Shown: positions 22,626 through 37,470 of the stretch, in pieces
Position numbering within the stretch: position 1 is the first letter of the stretch
Layout of the letters: the number at the start of each line of letters is the position of its first letter
Assembly (NCBI RefSeq): GCF_034702125.1
Contig: NC_085878.1
Coordinates: 19,003,557 to 19,067,556 of the forward strand
From: Engraulis encrasicolus
Taxonomy: Eukaryota; Chordata; Actinopteri; Clupeiformes; Engraulidae
Reading direction: 5' to 3'
Length of the DNA stretch: 64,000 nucleotides
Notes under the pieces: model-generated
The model's input: the letters and a program-made list of their open reading frames with translations, nothing else
What the model was told of the DNA's origin: nothing
Databases searched by the model: none
Position numbers and translations under genes: made by a program

Positions 22626-24820
22626 GTAAATTATCGGATGTTTAATCATCTTGCTGTAAGCTGTGGATTTCAGCTGTTCAACATGGTTTATGATGTAAAG
22701 CCGTTACACTGTTTGTCTTTTGATCCATTATTGTTGAGGATCATACATTTTAAAGAGCAAATGGGGAATTTATTTACATTTGCCGTTAGTGAGGGACGGG
22801 AGGAGCATTTACTCTGACCACCACAAGAGAGGGATGTTGTCCAGGTTTTCTATAACGACCACCTCTATCAAGGCAGTGGAGAACAATGTACAACGGAGTA
22901 AATAACACTTGGTGATTAATAACACTTGGTCAATGTCAACTGATTTACCACAGAAGTAGTTTATCATATGGGGCTACCACAACCAGTTGCAACATTTTGT
23001 GAGACCACAAAAAAGGTATCGTGCAACTTGAAGAGGATTCTGTGTCGTCTGTCTGCAAGTCCTGTGGGTTGGTCTGAACAGTATCACCTGAGGCTATATG
23101 TCAAGGCCAGAGAGGAGGTGATCGACTGAGGTGCCTTCACAGCCACAGAGGTAAGGGGCTGGAGGATTACAGGAACCTAGGGGCAGGGGCACACCATCAA
23201 ATTCTGGTCTATTGCCTCTTTTTTAAGTCAGCCATGGAAAGCAGCATTAGGCTGCAGACAGACAAAGCAGCAAAGCAAACAAGAAACAGACATGCCACCA
23301 AGGACATCATACATACAAAAAGCAAACACATAATATGTAGGCCTACCTATGTACTGTATCTGTTTGAATGTCTTGTGTGACATTGCTTGTGTGACATTAT
23401 ACACACTTGTGTTACATTACTATTTTAATAGATGTAGGCTAATACAAAACATGTGTCTTTTTTCTGACACTGATGATATTTTAGTTCAGACTTATAAACA
23501 GGCATTGACTTGTTGGGCAGTATAAAACGGGTGACATAATTCTGGATAGTTCTTTATGTATGTGCAACTCAGTGAGTAGCTCAATAATACAGTATTCATT
23601 TCCAGTTGGATCTGGCAATAGTTTGGGGATTTTACTCCCTCTGGTGGTAGTTATGAGCGATGAGACTACCATCACTTTCTTCTTGATGAACCTACTGCCT
23701 GTACTATTCAACATATAATGTGATGGTAAGGACTTGTTGTAATGTTTACCATGTGATGACAGAATTACTATATAGGCACTTGGCACTAAAGGATATTACT
23801 TGTTCAAGTTGTGCTCACTCAGAAACAATCAAGTAAGTTTTTTTAGTGTTGATTCTGACAACTAAATGAAGCAGCATAAGTAACTTGGTGAACATGACTA
23901 TACAAAGTACTCTTCTGATCAGATATTGTTTTGCAGTAGGACCATGTTTGACTATGAAAAAATGTAATATCACTGTATGTAAATCTAAGCAGCATGGTGT
24001 TTGGGCCCTGATTGCAAGTCATTATGCCTGATCCCTAACTGTGTGTGTATGTTGACAGTGGGCTGTCCTAAAAGAAAGTACACACAAGGTCGTTGTTTGA
24101 TTGACCCGTGCTGTCACTCATGGTTCTCTGGGTGATTTGATGATTAATTAGATGTCGGTGTCGGAGCCAGAAAATGAATCAGTGAGCCAGCGAGGGTTCC
24201 CCAGCTTGACGCCTCATCGCCAGCTGTCCCCACCAAGGCCTCCCGCCTGATTGCTCTCCAAAGCCCAGGCTGCTTGATGGGCCTGTCACTGGCCAGCCAT
24301 TCCAATCCCCACAGAAGCAGCTCACAAATCTCTTACACGGTGTAAGTGCAAAAACACCGGTTTAATTCAACATTATGTGGTAAACGGCAAACTTCAAAAA
24401 AGGTGTTAGTGCACTGCCATGCAATAACTCTGACCACTTCACACATGCCACTTTATATAGCCTTTTATTTTATATCAGTACAGGAATATCGCCAAATCCA
24501 TCCAGTGTTTTTGGCTGATGAGATTAGTTGATATTTACAGAGCAAAGTGTATAGGGCATTCATTCTTTGTTGTGAAAAATTGCAACTACTCAACCTCAAA
24601 GTATACATGAACTTAATGTCTGATACTGTAAGCAACATTTGCTTCTTAAAAGGCATGATTACCAAGACAGGTTTAAACCATATTCTTGAAATATTAAGTA
24701 TAACAGTGGGAATGGTTGCCCCCTTGCACTTGTTTTGCACTTTCCCTGGAGAGCAGCTTAATATAGGTTGCAATGCAATGGTGAGCCTAAGTGCTACCAA
24801 TTATACTTATTATTCCTGTC

Positions 24821-24822
<2 letters not shown>
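22626..24822. other. No recognised gene
   Basis: No coding structure supported. 24130-24320 is noticeably less AT-rich, holds an ATTAATTAG homeodomain-type core, and could be a conserved non-coding element. It cannot be judged without alignment. Confidence 0.4.
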
Positions 24823-24885
<63 letters not shown>

Positions 24886-25012
24886 GGGGGTGCATGTGCG
24901 TGTGTGTGTTTGTGTGCGCGCATGTGTGTGTGTGTGGGGGGGGGGGCTGTGTGTGTGTGTACATGTTGTTTGTGCATGTGTGTGTGCACGTGCGTGTTTG
25001 TGTGTGTGTGTT

Positions 25013-25063
<51 letters not shown>

Positions 25064-25070
25064 CGTGCGC
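24823..25070. repeat. (GT)n microsatellite cluster
   Basis: Perfect GT tracts at about 24823-24880 and 25009-25060, joined by degenerate GTGC/GTTT/poly-G sequence. Confidence 0.95.
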
Positions 25071-26640
25071 CCGAGTCGGTGTGGGTGTACCACAGGGCAC
25101 TTCGGCCACAGTTTGCCTGAGGAGATTCAGGCATACGACAGGGGGCAGTGGCCTCCATCAAATAACTGCAGCTATCTGAGGACAGGCACAACTTTTGCCC
25201 TTTGGCATTTTCACTTGGTAATCTATACCTGGATGTGTATGGGGTGCCATCCCTCTCTAATCTCCCCGGCATGCCTGAGGGGATACCCTGCTCCGTCTTT
25301 CTACTCCTGTGTGGAAATGATTACAGGAGCAACACTGTCCAGCTCAAATTTTATGAGCCACGTGGTGTGGTGCTTCACAAACAACTGTAGTAGGCTTTAA
25401 TCAGAAGAGCAAGCGTTGTCATACGTGGGTGATTCACCAACAAATAAGTCAGAGTCCAATAGAGTGCAAAAATCAATAACTGTCTCCACCGTAAGCAATT
25501 TCAGCTTTTGCTTTTCTCAGCAAAAAAGGCACTGGAGTTAAATCTCGTAAATTACTTGTCAGTTTGAGTCAGTGTAAATTTATAGCTGCTTTTAGGAGTC
25601 TCTCCTGAAGGATCTCAAAGTTTCACATGAAACAAATCTATTTTGTGTATTGTTGCATATTTTTTATGCTCAAATTGAGCAACACAAAAATAACAGAACT
25701 AGACTTGTTTTCAATTAAGCCCACTCCTCCCTTTCACCCACGGTACACGTATGCACACATGCATGCATTCACACATGCACGCACACAACACACACCTGCA
25801 TCAATAGATCCATAGCAATCTCCCAATAAAATGCACCTTTCGCATCAAAATTGCACGACGTCCAGAGAATGGGCATTGGGCAGCACTGTCCCGTTGGGAC
25901 TAGGCACCTAGCCTGGGCCTGCCCGTACATCTTTTGACACGGCACTAAATTTCCTGGCCAAGTTAGTCGGGCCAAGCTGGCAATCTCTTTAATTCTCTCC
26001 CTTGAAAGGTAGCCAAAGAAAATCTACAATTTTACTTTGGCAGAGACAGACGGACAGACAGGTGGACAGATAGACATGACACAGACAGACAGATGTTATA
26101 ATCAGACTGTGATCATACATACCATAATCACCAATAGTTCAGTCTGTTGAGTTACAGCAACTGCTCCTCCATGGAAAAACTTGAATTTGATTTTGAGGTT
26201 TCTTAGTCATAAAGATAATGATTTATGAGAGTAAATCAATAGCCACATATACATTGTCAGCCCTCAGTGAGTGATGAGAGGAAAGCCAATTGTTTCCTTA
26301 TACATCTTAACCTTTGAGAATAATTTGTAACTTTATCTGTTGTCAGATATGCAGTTCCACAAAGCTCCGCTGTGGAGCCCATGGAGCTCCCATGGCAGAG
26401 CAGTGTTGATTTGGAAATAGTCAGGATATACATATTTCAGTACAATATTTCTGATCCCCTCGATGTCCCCATCTTGTAGTGATCATGTGAGGGAATCTGG
26501 TGTGGTGTGGAAGGGTAATGATACAGCACACACTGATGAATAAAACAGTATACACTGTCCACTCTGCCATCTACTCTGCTGAAATACAAAGCATGATATG
26601 GGGTCAAATGTCATTTTCTTTGTCCAGAGGATACCATAGC
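25071..26640. other. No recognised gene
   Basis: No gene seen. A short degenerate (GACA)n tract lies at about 26043-26093. Confidence 0.5.
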
Positions 26641-26657
26641 ATACACTAAGACAATGT

Positions 26658-26663
26658 TTTATT
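26658..26663 (-). terminator. Candidate poly(A) signal for the GLIPR2-like gene
   Basis: AATAAA on the minus strand, ~410 bp after the proposed stop codon. Another AATAAA lies at 26944-26939, ~130 bp after the stop. Which one is used cannot be told from sequence. Confidence 0.35.
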
Positions 26664-27075
26664 TATTCTTATTGAATATTGAAGAACTCAGGGTTTGGGG
26701 ATAGAGTTGTGGTTTATTCTGTTTAAGTCTATACAGTATATTTTTGTTAAAAACATAAAAAAAATTCACAAAACATGACCATGGTCAACACTGACATTGA
26801 ATTGTGAAAACTGTCATAGAAAAAATAGTTTACAGTACATATAGGTCTACGTATGTCAGTGCCGGTAAAATTCGGGGCCAATTTCTCACACTCAAAATAC
26901 CTACATTTTGAGATATCAAATGCACTGATCATATTGATATTTATTTTGTCCCATGTACTCTATGACGTAATTCGTAATTATTTTGTAGTACTTTCTAGCT
27001 GTGACATAATTATTTTTTAGTCAACCATACACTTGTCCAACACTGTGACGCTGATCAGAGCACAGAGAGATCTGT

Positions 27076-29490
27076 TTATGCTGAAAAACAAGAACAAAAT
27101 GAAAAATAAATTTAAAACAAAAATAATAAACATTGTAAGCATACAGCAATTTCATTTGAAGAACAGATTAGAATAGCTTGTTTGAGATGAAGAAATTGTT
27201 GTTATATCAACTCATTGCAGCATTGAGATAGACTTTTGGTCTTTGTGTAAGCCCTACAGATGCTTACCGGCAGGGAGGACATTCTTTTCAAAATAGCCCT
27301 CATTCATGAAGTTCCCTGCAGGGTTGTACTGGCCCACCACAAAGGTAGCGTTTCCAACCTTAGAGACACCCACACCAAGCTCAGTTGTAGACTTCCACAC
27401 AACCTGGGTGAAGTGGCCTTAGAAGGAGCAAGAATAAGTTCATAAGAGGGGAAAACAAGAATTACAAACCTCTATTAATCCAAAACAGTAGTTACAGGGG
27501 TTGGCTGAGTCTCCCAATCAGAATGGGTTTGGTGAATGCATGTATGAAACATGTTGCATTCAGTATCTCCTACTGTATAAGTGTCCAAATGCACTTATAA
27601 AGGCCCCATGCATTGGCAGACATCTTTACAGTATTGCTATCAAACATCAATCATAGAATCTAAGAGCCTTTTTGAACGATATGTGTCTGTTTTAATACAG
27701 AAACATCATAGATTACCTGTGTTACCAGCGAAACCAGGGTCACTGAAGTCGTAGTCCTTAATCTCATTGTACCAGCTTTGCACCGCTTCTTTACCTAAGA
27801 ATTAATTCAAAGAACACACCTCCATTAATAATAATAGAAGAACAAAGGAACAATATGATATGATTAAAATTTTTCAGCATTTATAACATGTTATGACATT
27901 TTACAATATTCTATTCTATTATATTCTATTCTATTCTATTCTATTATATTCTATTCTATTCTGTGCTATTCTATTCTGAAAAGCCTCTGCTTATATTCCG
28001 TAGTTAGTCCGTATATATGTATATATTATATTCCGTAGGTATTCCGCATAGGTAGACATTATATTCCATAGGTATTCCCAGGTACTGTACCTGTGAGGCT
28101 GTAGGCTCTGGAGCTGGAGTAGTAGTAGAGGTTCTCTCCGTTCTTGCTGTCGCTGTGCTTCAGCGTCATCCTGGTGTTGTTCTTGTTGATGTTCTCCAGG
28201 TAGTCTGCCCATTCTTGTGCAGATTTATTTAGCTCGTTGGTCAGGGTGAGGGGTGGTGCTCCGTGCTTAGCACGCAGCTCATTGTGGGTGCGGAGGAACT
28301 CTGCCTTGAAGCTAGCATCTGTCAGAGGCAGGGCATGATGGTTAGACTCTGTGTCCCATTACTCCCAACATGTTCAGAGTCCACATAGTGGGGGCTCCAA
28401 AGGGGAGATCGAAAGAATTTGAAGCACTTCTCCTCACTTTTTACCCCTTAGCACAGAGCCTGTTATAACCTTACTGTCACCAAAATTGCAATTACTACAG
28501 GTATGTCTTAATATGTTACTTAAAGGGCAACTGCAGTATTTTCAACATTAAGCCTCTTTTCTGGGTTGTCTGCAATGTTTTGAGTCCCCCACACCATTTT
28601 TTGTTGTTTGCTGCTGTTTCTGTGAATTTGCTACTATAGATTTTGTCTCAATTGGCTTTACAATGGCCGTTTATGGGCATGTCCCATTATGTTTTCAAAA
28701 CCACCTTAAACACTTGTTTTCAAGACTGTGCAACTTACCAAGTGTTCAGGGGTATTCACTGATAATCCACAAAAAGTTTGAAAGCCAAATATGGCTTCTG
28801 TCGTTTTTTATTAGCCATTTTGCGAATTAAGGAAAAAAAGGGTATTTACAAAATGCTACATAAAACACAACAGAAGCCATGTTTCGCAACAAAAATTGTT
28901 ATGGAATATCAGTGAATACCCCTGAACACTTGGTAAATTGCACAGTCTTGAAAACAAATGTTTAGGGTGGTTTTGAAAACATAGTTGGACATGCCCATAG
29001 ACGGCCATTATAAAGCCAATTGAGACCAAATCTGTAGTAGCCAATTAACGGAGACAGCAGTAAACAACAAAAAAACGGTGAGGGGGACTCTAAAACATTG
29101 CAGGCAACCCAGAAAAGAGGCTTAATGTTGAAAATACTGCAGGTGCCCTTTAAGTACAGTACTTCGGTACTGCCATAGTAATGTTGTTATGATGTAGTTG
29201 AGTATTTTCAGCACATAGCGAAAAGGCCCGCCGGCGACCCCTAAGAGGCTACAGTAGGGGGCCACACAATACTTTCACATGCATCCTCCTTTCACAAAAA
29301 CGATTGTTATAGGCGAAAACTAGAAGTAGTGGTGGTAATGGCATGGGCCTAGACTCTTAGGCCTCACAAGACAGGTGTGCTAGATTCTAGATTTGCTCTG
29401 CCAAAATCCAGTAGTTATAGGTGTCTCCTAACAATTACGTGCATACGACAACAAGACTGAAGAAAAGGAAAACAAACACTCACCTGCCAT
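27076..29490 (-). CDS. glipr2: GLIPR2-like (GAPR-1 type) CAP-domain protein
   Basis: Five coding exons: 29490-29484 (ATG GCA G), 28318-28091, 27794-27717, 27417-27268, 27080-27076 (CA TAA). All introns are GT-AG and all junctions are phase 1. They give 155 codons, against ~154 for human GLIPR2/GAPR-1. The CAP fold is covered end to end: HNELRAKHGAPPL, KHSDSKNGENL, WYNEIKDYDFSDPGFAG, GHFTQVVWKST and YNPAGNFMNEGYFEKNVLP. The four conserved CAP-cavity residues are visible as His57, Glu64, Glu89 and His106. There is no signal peptide, as in cytosolic/Golgi-membrane GAPR-1, but residue 2 is Ala, so the N-myristoylation Gly of the mammalian protein is missing. The family binds acidic lipids and, in mammals, Beclin 1. 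The last exon (acceptor TTGTTTTTCAG) is the least certain. Intron 1 carries a MITE. Confidence 0.9.
27907..27977. repeat. (ATTCT)n microsatellite
   Basis: About 13 imperfect ATTCT units, with ATATT variants, in the intron between the second and third coding exons of the GLIPR2-like gene. Confidence 0.9.
28440..29230 (+). repeat. Dispersed repeat split by a MITE
   Basis: The segments 28440-28523 and 29150-29230 match, in order, one continuous stretch at 62208-62350 (shared GTTATAACCTTA-TGTCACCAAAAT, then CATAG-AATGTTGTTATGATGTAG). The foldback element 28524-29149 is inserted between them. Confidence 0.7.
28524..29149. mobile_element. TTAA-flanked foldback MITE (626 bp)
   Basis: The ends AGGGCAACTGCAGTATTTTC and GAAAATACTGCAGGTGCCCT are inverted repeats, and TTAA abuts both sides (28520-28523 and 29150-29153). 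The arms stay complementary for ~250 bp each (for example GAAAACAT/ATGTTTTC and CACTTGGTAA/TTACCAAGTG), leaving a ~100-bp centre. TTAA duplication fits the Kolobok or piggyBac superfamilies. It lies in intron 1 of the GLIPR2-like gene. Confidence 0.85.
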
Positions 29491-29786
29491 TGCGTTGTTT
29501 TGACTGGAAATGGAACAATATGTGCAAGACACAAAAAAAGACATTAGTTATTGAAAAAAGATTGAAATGTAAAACAAAAATCTTTAAATAGCATACAAGT
29601 GTATAAATCCAACTTGACTACTAACCCCCTGACTGCAAGCATTCAGATGTCAGATTACTGTATGTATCAGAATGAAGTGATGACTGCTACTGGATAATAG
29701 CTAACATTTACTGTCAATGAAGAATGAACATTTGCACCGATCTAAGACAAGTAAAGCCCCCTCACATTAAGGGTTGAGTGGCTCAC

Positions 29787-29880
29787 CTTGAAGCAGGATG
29801 TGTTAGCGAGTTGGCTTGATTGGCTTGGCGTCTACAGGTAGTCGTTGTCCGGTGTGCCACATTATGTGATGTTTGTGGTC
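29787..29880 (-). other. Candidate 5' UTR exon of the GLIPR2-like gene
   Basis: A minus-strand donor CTTCAAG|GTGAGC lies at 29787/29786. An AG acceptor (TTTCCAG, 29504) sits 13 bp before the start codon, so the ATG exon probably spans 29503-29484 and is spliced to an upstream leader here. A CCAAT box occurs within the proposed leader region. The upstream limit is a guess. Confidence 0.4.
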
Positions 29881-32648
29881 CTCCCATTTTCCCTGAAGCT
29901 ATATGGTGACACATGGGCACGGCCTTAACAAAACAGAAAATGCAGACATACATGTAGGGCCTGCAGGTGTGTCTACATTTGTGGAGAAGTGGGGAGATAC
30001 TCAACACACTGTCACATCCCATTTTGGAGATATAAATATAAATGACTAAATTGTCATTGTGTACACACACATTACTACAAGCCCTAATTCCATTGGAGTT
30101 GGAGTTCTGGACTAATCCCCATGTAATGTATGGATTGCATGTTTTGAAAAAAGAAAATAATACAAATAATGAGGAAGAATAAGGAAATTGAATCATGGAT
30201 TCCTTTGCACTTTTCTCAGGTAATACCAAAAAATATATTGATGATGTTGAGTGGGAGATGTTTGATCACCTCACCTTTAATCCAGCACAATTTCTGAACA
30301 AGGAAGGCACAATTGTGAAAACTCTTAATCGCTTAGTACCTTTAAACATAACAGTCTCCATCCTCTCAGAAACAAATGCATAATTAAAGCGAAAGGCTTT
30401 GTTAACTCAATTTGTGCTATGGAGCACTTTGGGTCAACTGCTATTGTTTTTAAATGGGCAGTACATGTCTTGACTTGAAATGATATTGATACAGACTAGT
30501 GTGTCTTCACACACAGTAGGCCCATTGGTTCCACATAATTACACATTTTCTCATATTCATGTACAGTCATACTCTACTCATGCCACAGAGCTCACAAAAT
30601 TGATTTCCCTCAGTTTTCCCATGGTGAAAACTTGATTGGTGTAATTGAGAAAACAGTATGATGGAATTTTGAGTGAAAACTCCCAACGATGGTCAGTTTA
30701 ATGGTCAATAACATGCCCCCCCGGTGGCCCTCTGACAGACTGCTGCCTCATCATGACCCATAAATTACCATCTCAAATGAACGTGCCAGTGCAGCAGCTT
30801 GGCTCCAGGGACTTGGAGCTGAGGCGTAATTGCCATCGCAGGTTGACCATCTGCGACCTTTATAGCCTCGCGTCTCCAGCCTGTCAGTTGGCAACCGGCT
30901 GGGAGGTCGCCCACCTCGCTGCCGTCCAATAAAACATCACAGTCAGATGGCTTTGCCACCCAGCGGGAGTGTATACTCTCCATCTCGCGTGCCCTGGCCA
31001 GGAGCAGAGCCCTTTTGCCCGTCTGTCTGCCAAAGCCAGCAGCTCTAAATGAAGTCACACAGGAGAGTGAGGGCCCTGCTAATGTGGAGTTTGTACTGAT
31101 GTCGTGATGTGGCTGTGAGGCTGTGTTTGGCCTCAGTGTGTACTGTACGACAACGCGAATGCCACAGAGCAACTGCTACGCAGGGCAGCATGAGATGCTG
31201 ACATACTGTACTGTACGTGTGAATGAAAGTAAGTGTGAATGAAGCAGACAACAGTTTTAGTCTTTCTGCTCATGAAAGGTAGGTTTATGACTTAACTAAG
31301 AAAAGTAGTTCAAGATGGTACATGGACCACCCTTCATGCCCATAAAAAGGAAAGACTGTCAACACAAAATGGCATATATGACAGTACTCCACGTATTCCT
31401 CTACATCAAATGTATGATATAGGCCTACTGTAATTTATCTTGTTTGTATTCTTTGTAATTTGGACGAAAGCATCTGCTACATGTCAGGTCATTGAATACA
31501 TTATTTCAGACTGTCAGACTTCAAAATAGGATAACAGGAATGACTTAATATCCACAGATTCAGGAGGATATTGCTTTGCTTTTTAGTTAGGGCTGGATGA
31601 TAGCTATCGTAGAAAAGTTAGTTACAGTAGATGTACTGTATAGTATGTGACAAACACATAACGTGTGAGACTTACAGTTGGGCTGGTTGCCAAAGGCATA
31701 TTCCAAAGATCACTTGTCGATCAACTGTCAAACAAGACATTGGCCTGACAACATAACACTTGTGACAAAGTAAATGATATCCATTACTAAACTCATAAAG
31801 TCTCATTAGTTAGCCACGCCAACACCTGAGGGTCTCAATGTTCATACCACACAAGCAGCCAGGGGTGCCGCCTGTGTCTGGATTAAGATGATTCCAATGG
31901 CCTGGCACTTACAAGAGGCCTTCTGAGCAACTGTATGATGCCATACGATACGCAACGATACGATACTACAGTATATGATACGAAACGATACGGTATATCT
32001 TCATTGTCAGTTTCTGAAATTCATTTTGCATCCCTGACAAGACTCGTTTAAAGAGGGACAAGACATACAACATCAAAGGACTATTGCACACATTGGTGCC
32101 ATGCATGCACCATCAGACAAACAAAACATGGAGCCTGGGAACAGAATAACTCATAGCCATGATCACAGATAATGGCAAGACAGGGGACATAGACCTACGT
32201 ACAGGCATACTGTACATGGGTCAATGACGTTCTGGCAGTGGCTAGCACACGCCAGGGTGGAACAACCACAGCCAATGTCACCATTGTATGGATCAAAGGA
32301 CTCTTTTTTGTTGCTAGTGGACTATCCAAGAACTGTCTTCACTGCAGCACATGAATTACCAATTACTAATCAATTAATGGGCATCAGTCGTGGCTGCACC
32401 ACCTGACGCTTGAGCCCAAGAAAAACGGCATCAACCCACATAGTAGGCTACTGTACATATATACTGTACGTAGGGCTCACACAACACGATGACAAGTATC
32501 ATCATACTAGTACTCCTTGCTATTAATATCTTTAATGGAACCAATGGAATCTAGCTGTGCTCTTGCCGCACAAGTTACATGTATAGATTTTCCCTAGAGG
32601 CAATTCTATGTGACAGTTACAGACCATTTTTGTGTCTCTGGAAAATGC
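29881..32648. other. No recognised gene
   Basis: No coding structure supported. 30765-31080 is GC-richer and unusually ordered compared with its neighbours. It could be a conserved non-coding element. A short GATACGATAC-type repeat lies at 31945-31995. Confidence 0.4.
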
Positions 32649-32652
32649 AGTA

Positions 32653-34327
32653 GGGTCATTCCACGCCAAATCAACAAGAGCCCGCGGACTTAGGTCTCAA
32701 AAAATTCTGAAAATATTACCAAGTGTACCCATGGTACTTAAGAGAAACACTGTAAATTTATTTTAATGTAAGATGTATACTCTCCGTGTTACAGCCAATT
32801 TTACTGGGGGAGGGGGGTGCCCATTTTGTTCACACTCTTTTTTTGGTCAAAGTTCACAAGCCCGTAGCTCAAGAACTAAACCATGTAGGAAGCTCAAATT
32901 TGGCATGCTGGTACATAGATAGGAATAGTTTGTTGCAGAACTGTCAGTTTTGGTCTGTATGATCCTGCATCGACATGGCATTCCCTCAAAAATGATACAA
33001 ATTGTACTTGAGTTTTTGGCTGTGCTCTGTTTAGGCCTTCAGAAGACATATTTGTGCCCAACATAGCCTCTTGATTTTTTCCCCTTGTAGAGACAAGTAG
33101 GGGGACACTCTCATAAAAAGCTATAAATAGAAAGGAAACCCCATCAGTGTTTGACCAGAAGACCTCACAAGTCTGACAAATCATTTTGGGTGTCATTTTC
33201 AGAGCTCCAGAACCCCTTGTGGGATTGTCCACAGATTTTTATTTTATTTTTTTCTTCATTCTCCATGAATTCTTCTTTTTAAAAGCAAATGAGACTTGTC
33301 TTATGTGATGTTTTCTTTTGTAATTTCCAACCTGAACATGGGCAACGTGCACATTGAGGGCAATATGTTTTCTATGCGTTTCTTCCGCTGCCATCTGCTG
33401 GTCAAAAAAAGTAACAACATGACTCCTTGTGCCTGACCTACTGTCTCTTTTGGTGTGCAAACCTGCTCCCACATTGAACGCTCCTGAAATCGTTGAAATT
33501 GAAAGGGATACCTGCACCCTTGCACAGGGACTCTCGGGTGATCATGTCTGGGCAAAATTTGCATTTGATTATTTAGTCTTTACATTAAATGTTATCAAAA
33601 TCATGTTGCTCTCTTTTTGCATTTTGCCCATGTTCAGGGTGGAAATTACAAAAGAAAACATCACATAAGACAAGTCTCATTGGTATTTTTAAAAAGAAGA
33701 CTTCATGGAGAATGAGGAGAAATATGATGAGAAATATAAAATAAAAATCTGTGGACAATCCCACAAGGTGTTCTGGTGCTCTGTAAATGGCACCCAAAAT
33801 GATTTGTCAGACTTGTGAGGTCTTCTGGTCAAACACTGATGGGGTTTCCTTTCTATTTATAGATTTTTATGGGAGTGTTTCTACTTGTATATACAAGGGG
33901 AAAAATTATGAGGCTATGTTGGGCACAAATATGTCTTCTGAAGGCCTAAACAGAGCACAGCCAAAAACTCCAGTACAATTTGTATCATCTTTGAGGGAAT
34001 GCTATGACGATGCAGGATCATACAGACCAAAACTGACAGTTTTGCAACAAACTATTCCTATCTATGTACCAGCATGCCAAATTTGAGCTTCCTACATGGT
34101 TTAGTTCTTGAGCTACGGGCTTGTGAACTTTGACAAAAAAAAGAGTGTGAACAAAATGGGCACCCCCCTCCCCCAGTGAAATTGGCTGTAACATGGAGAG
34201 TATACATCCTACATTCAAATAAAGTAACAGTGTTTCTCTTAAGTACCATGGGTACACTCAGTAATATTTTCAGAATTTTTTGAGACATAAGTGCGCAGGC
34301 ACTTGCTGATTTGGCGTGGAATGACCC
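32653..34327. mobile_element. 1.68-kb foldback transposon
   Basis: Two ~0.7-kb arms (about 32653-33375 and 33590-34327) are reverse complements at roughly 90% identity by eye, around a ~215-bp centre. The first 21 bp of each end match perfectly (GGGTCATTCCACGCCAAATC...). AGTA flanks both ends (32649-32652 and 34328-34331), a possible 4-bp target duplication. The ORFs inside are mirror copies of each other and show no transposase domain. A 4-bp duplication would fit the Sola superfamily, among others (inference). Confidence 0.88.
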
Positions 34328-34331
34328 AGTA

Positions 34332-37082
<2,751 letters not shown>

Positions 37083-37213
37083 GGGGTGGTCACAATTGTC
37101 ATTGGCAGGAAGTTTATAAATGTGAGAGCTCTATTAATCCACAATGCAGATAATTTTGCATCTGGACTTGTGGAGACAATTGAGCCGGCCAAGACTGCAT
37201 CTGGAGTCCATGA

Positions 37214-37470
37214 CAGGGGGCAGGCACTCTAACCTGCAACCTTCCAATATCAACTCTCTAACCATTGGAGGGTTAATTTTGGAAGGCAGCAGGTTCGAAT
37301 TTATATTCTAATTCAGGAATAACATCTCGTCTCCTACACCCTCATCCATGGCTAAAGTGCCCTTGAACAAAGCACGAGGCAGCTGATCTCACAAATGTAA
37401 CCAATTCCATGTACCTACATTACTGTAAATTACTTTGGTTAAATGCATGTGCTAAGTGCAATGCAACATA
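37214..37470 (+). mobile_element. SINE-like remnant
   Basis: A B-box-like GGTTCGAAT at 37291-37299, GTGCCCTTGAACAAAGCAC around 37358-37376, and a TTACTTTGGTTAAATGCATG tail near 37430 are the usual modules of a tRNA-derived fish SINE. The A box is not clear. Confidence 0.45.

Noticed and set aside
33787..34086. ORF in the foldback element, mirrored at 32894-33232
   Set aside because: The two are reverse-complement copies of the same arm with no known domain, so not evidence for a gene.
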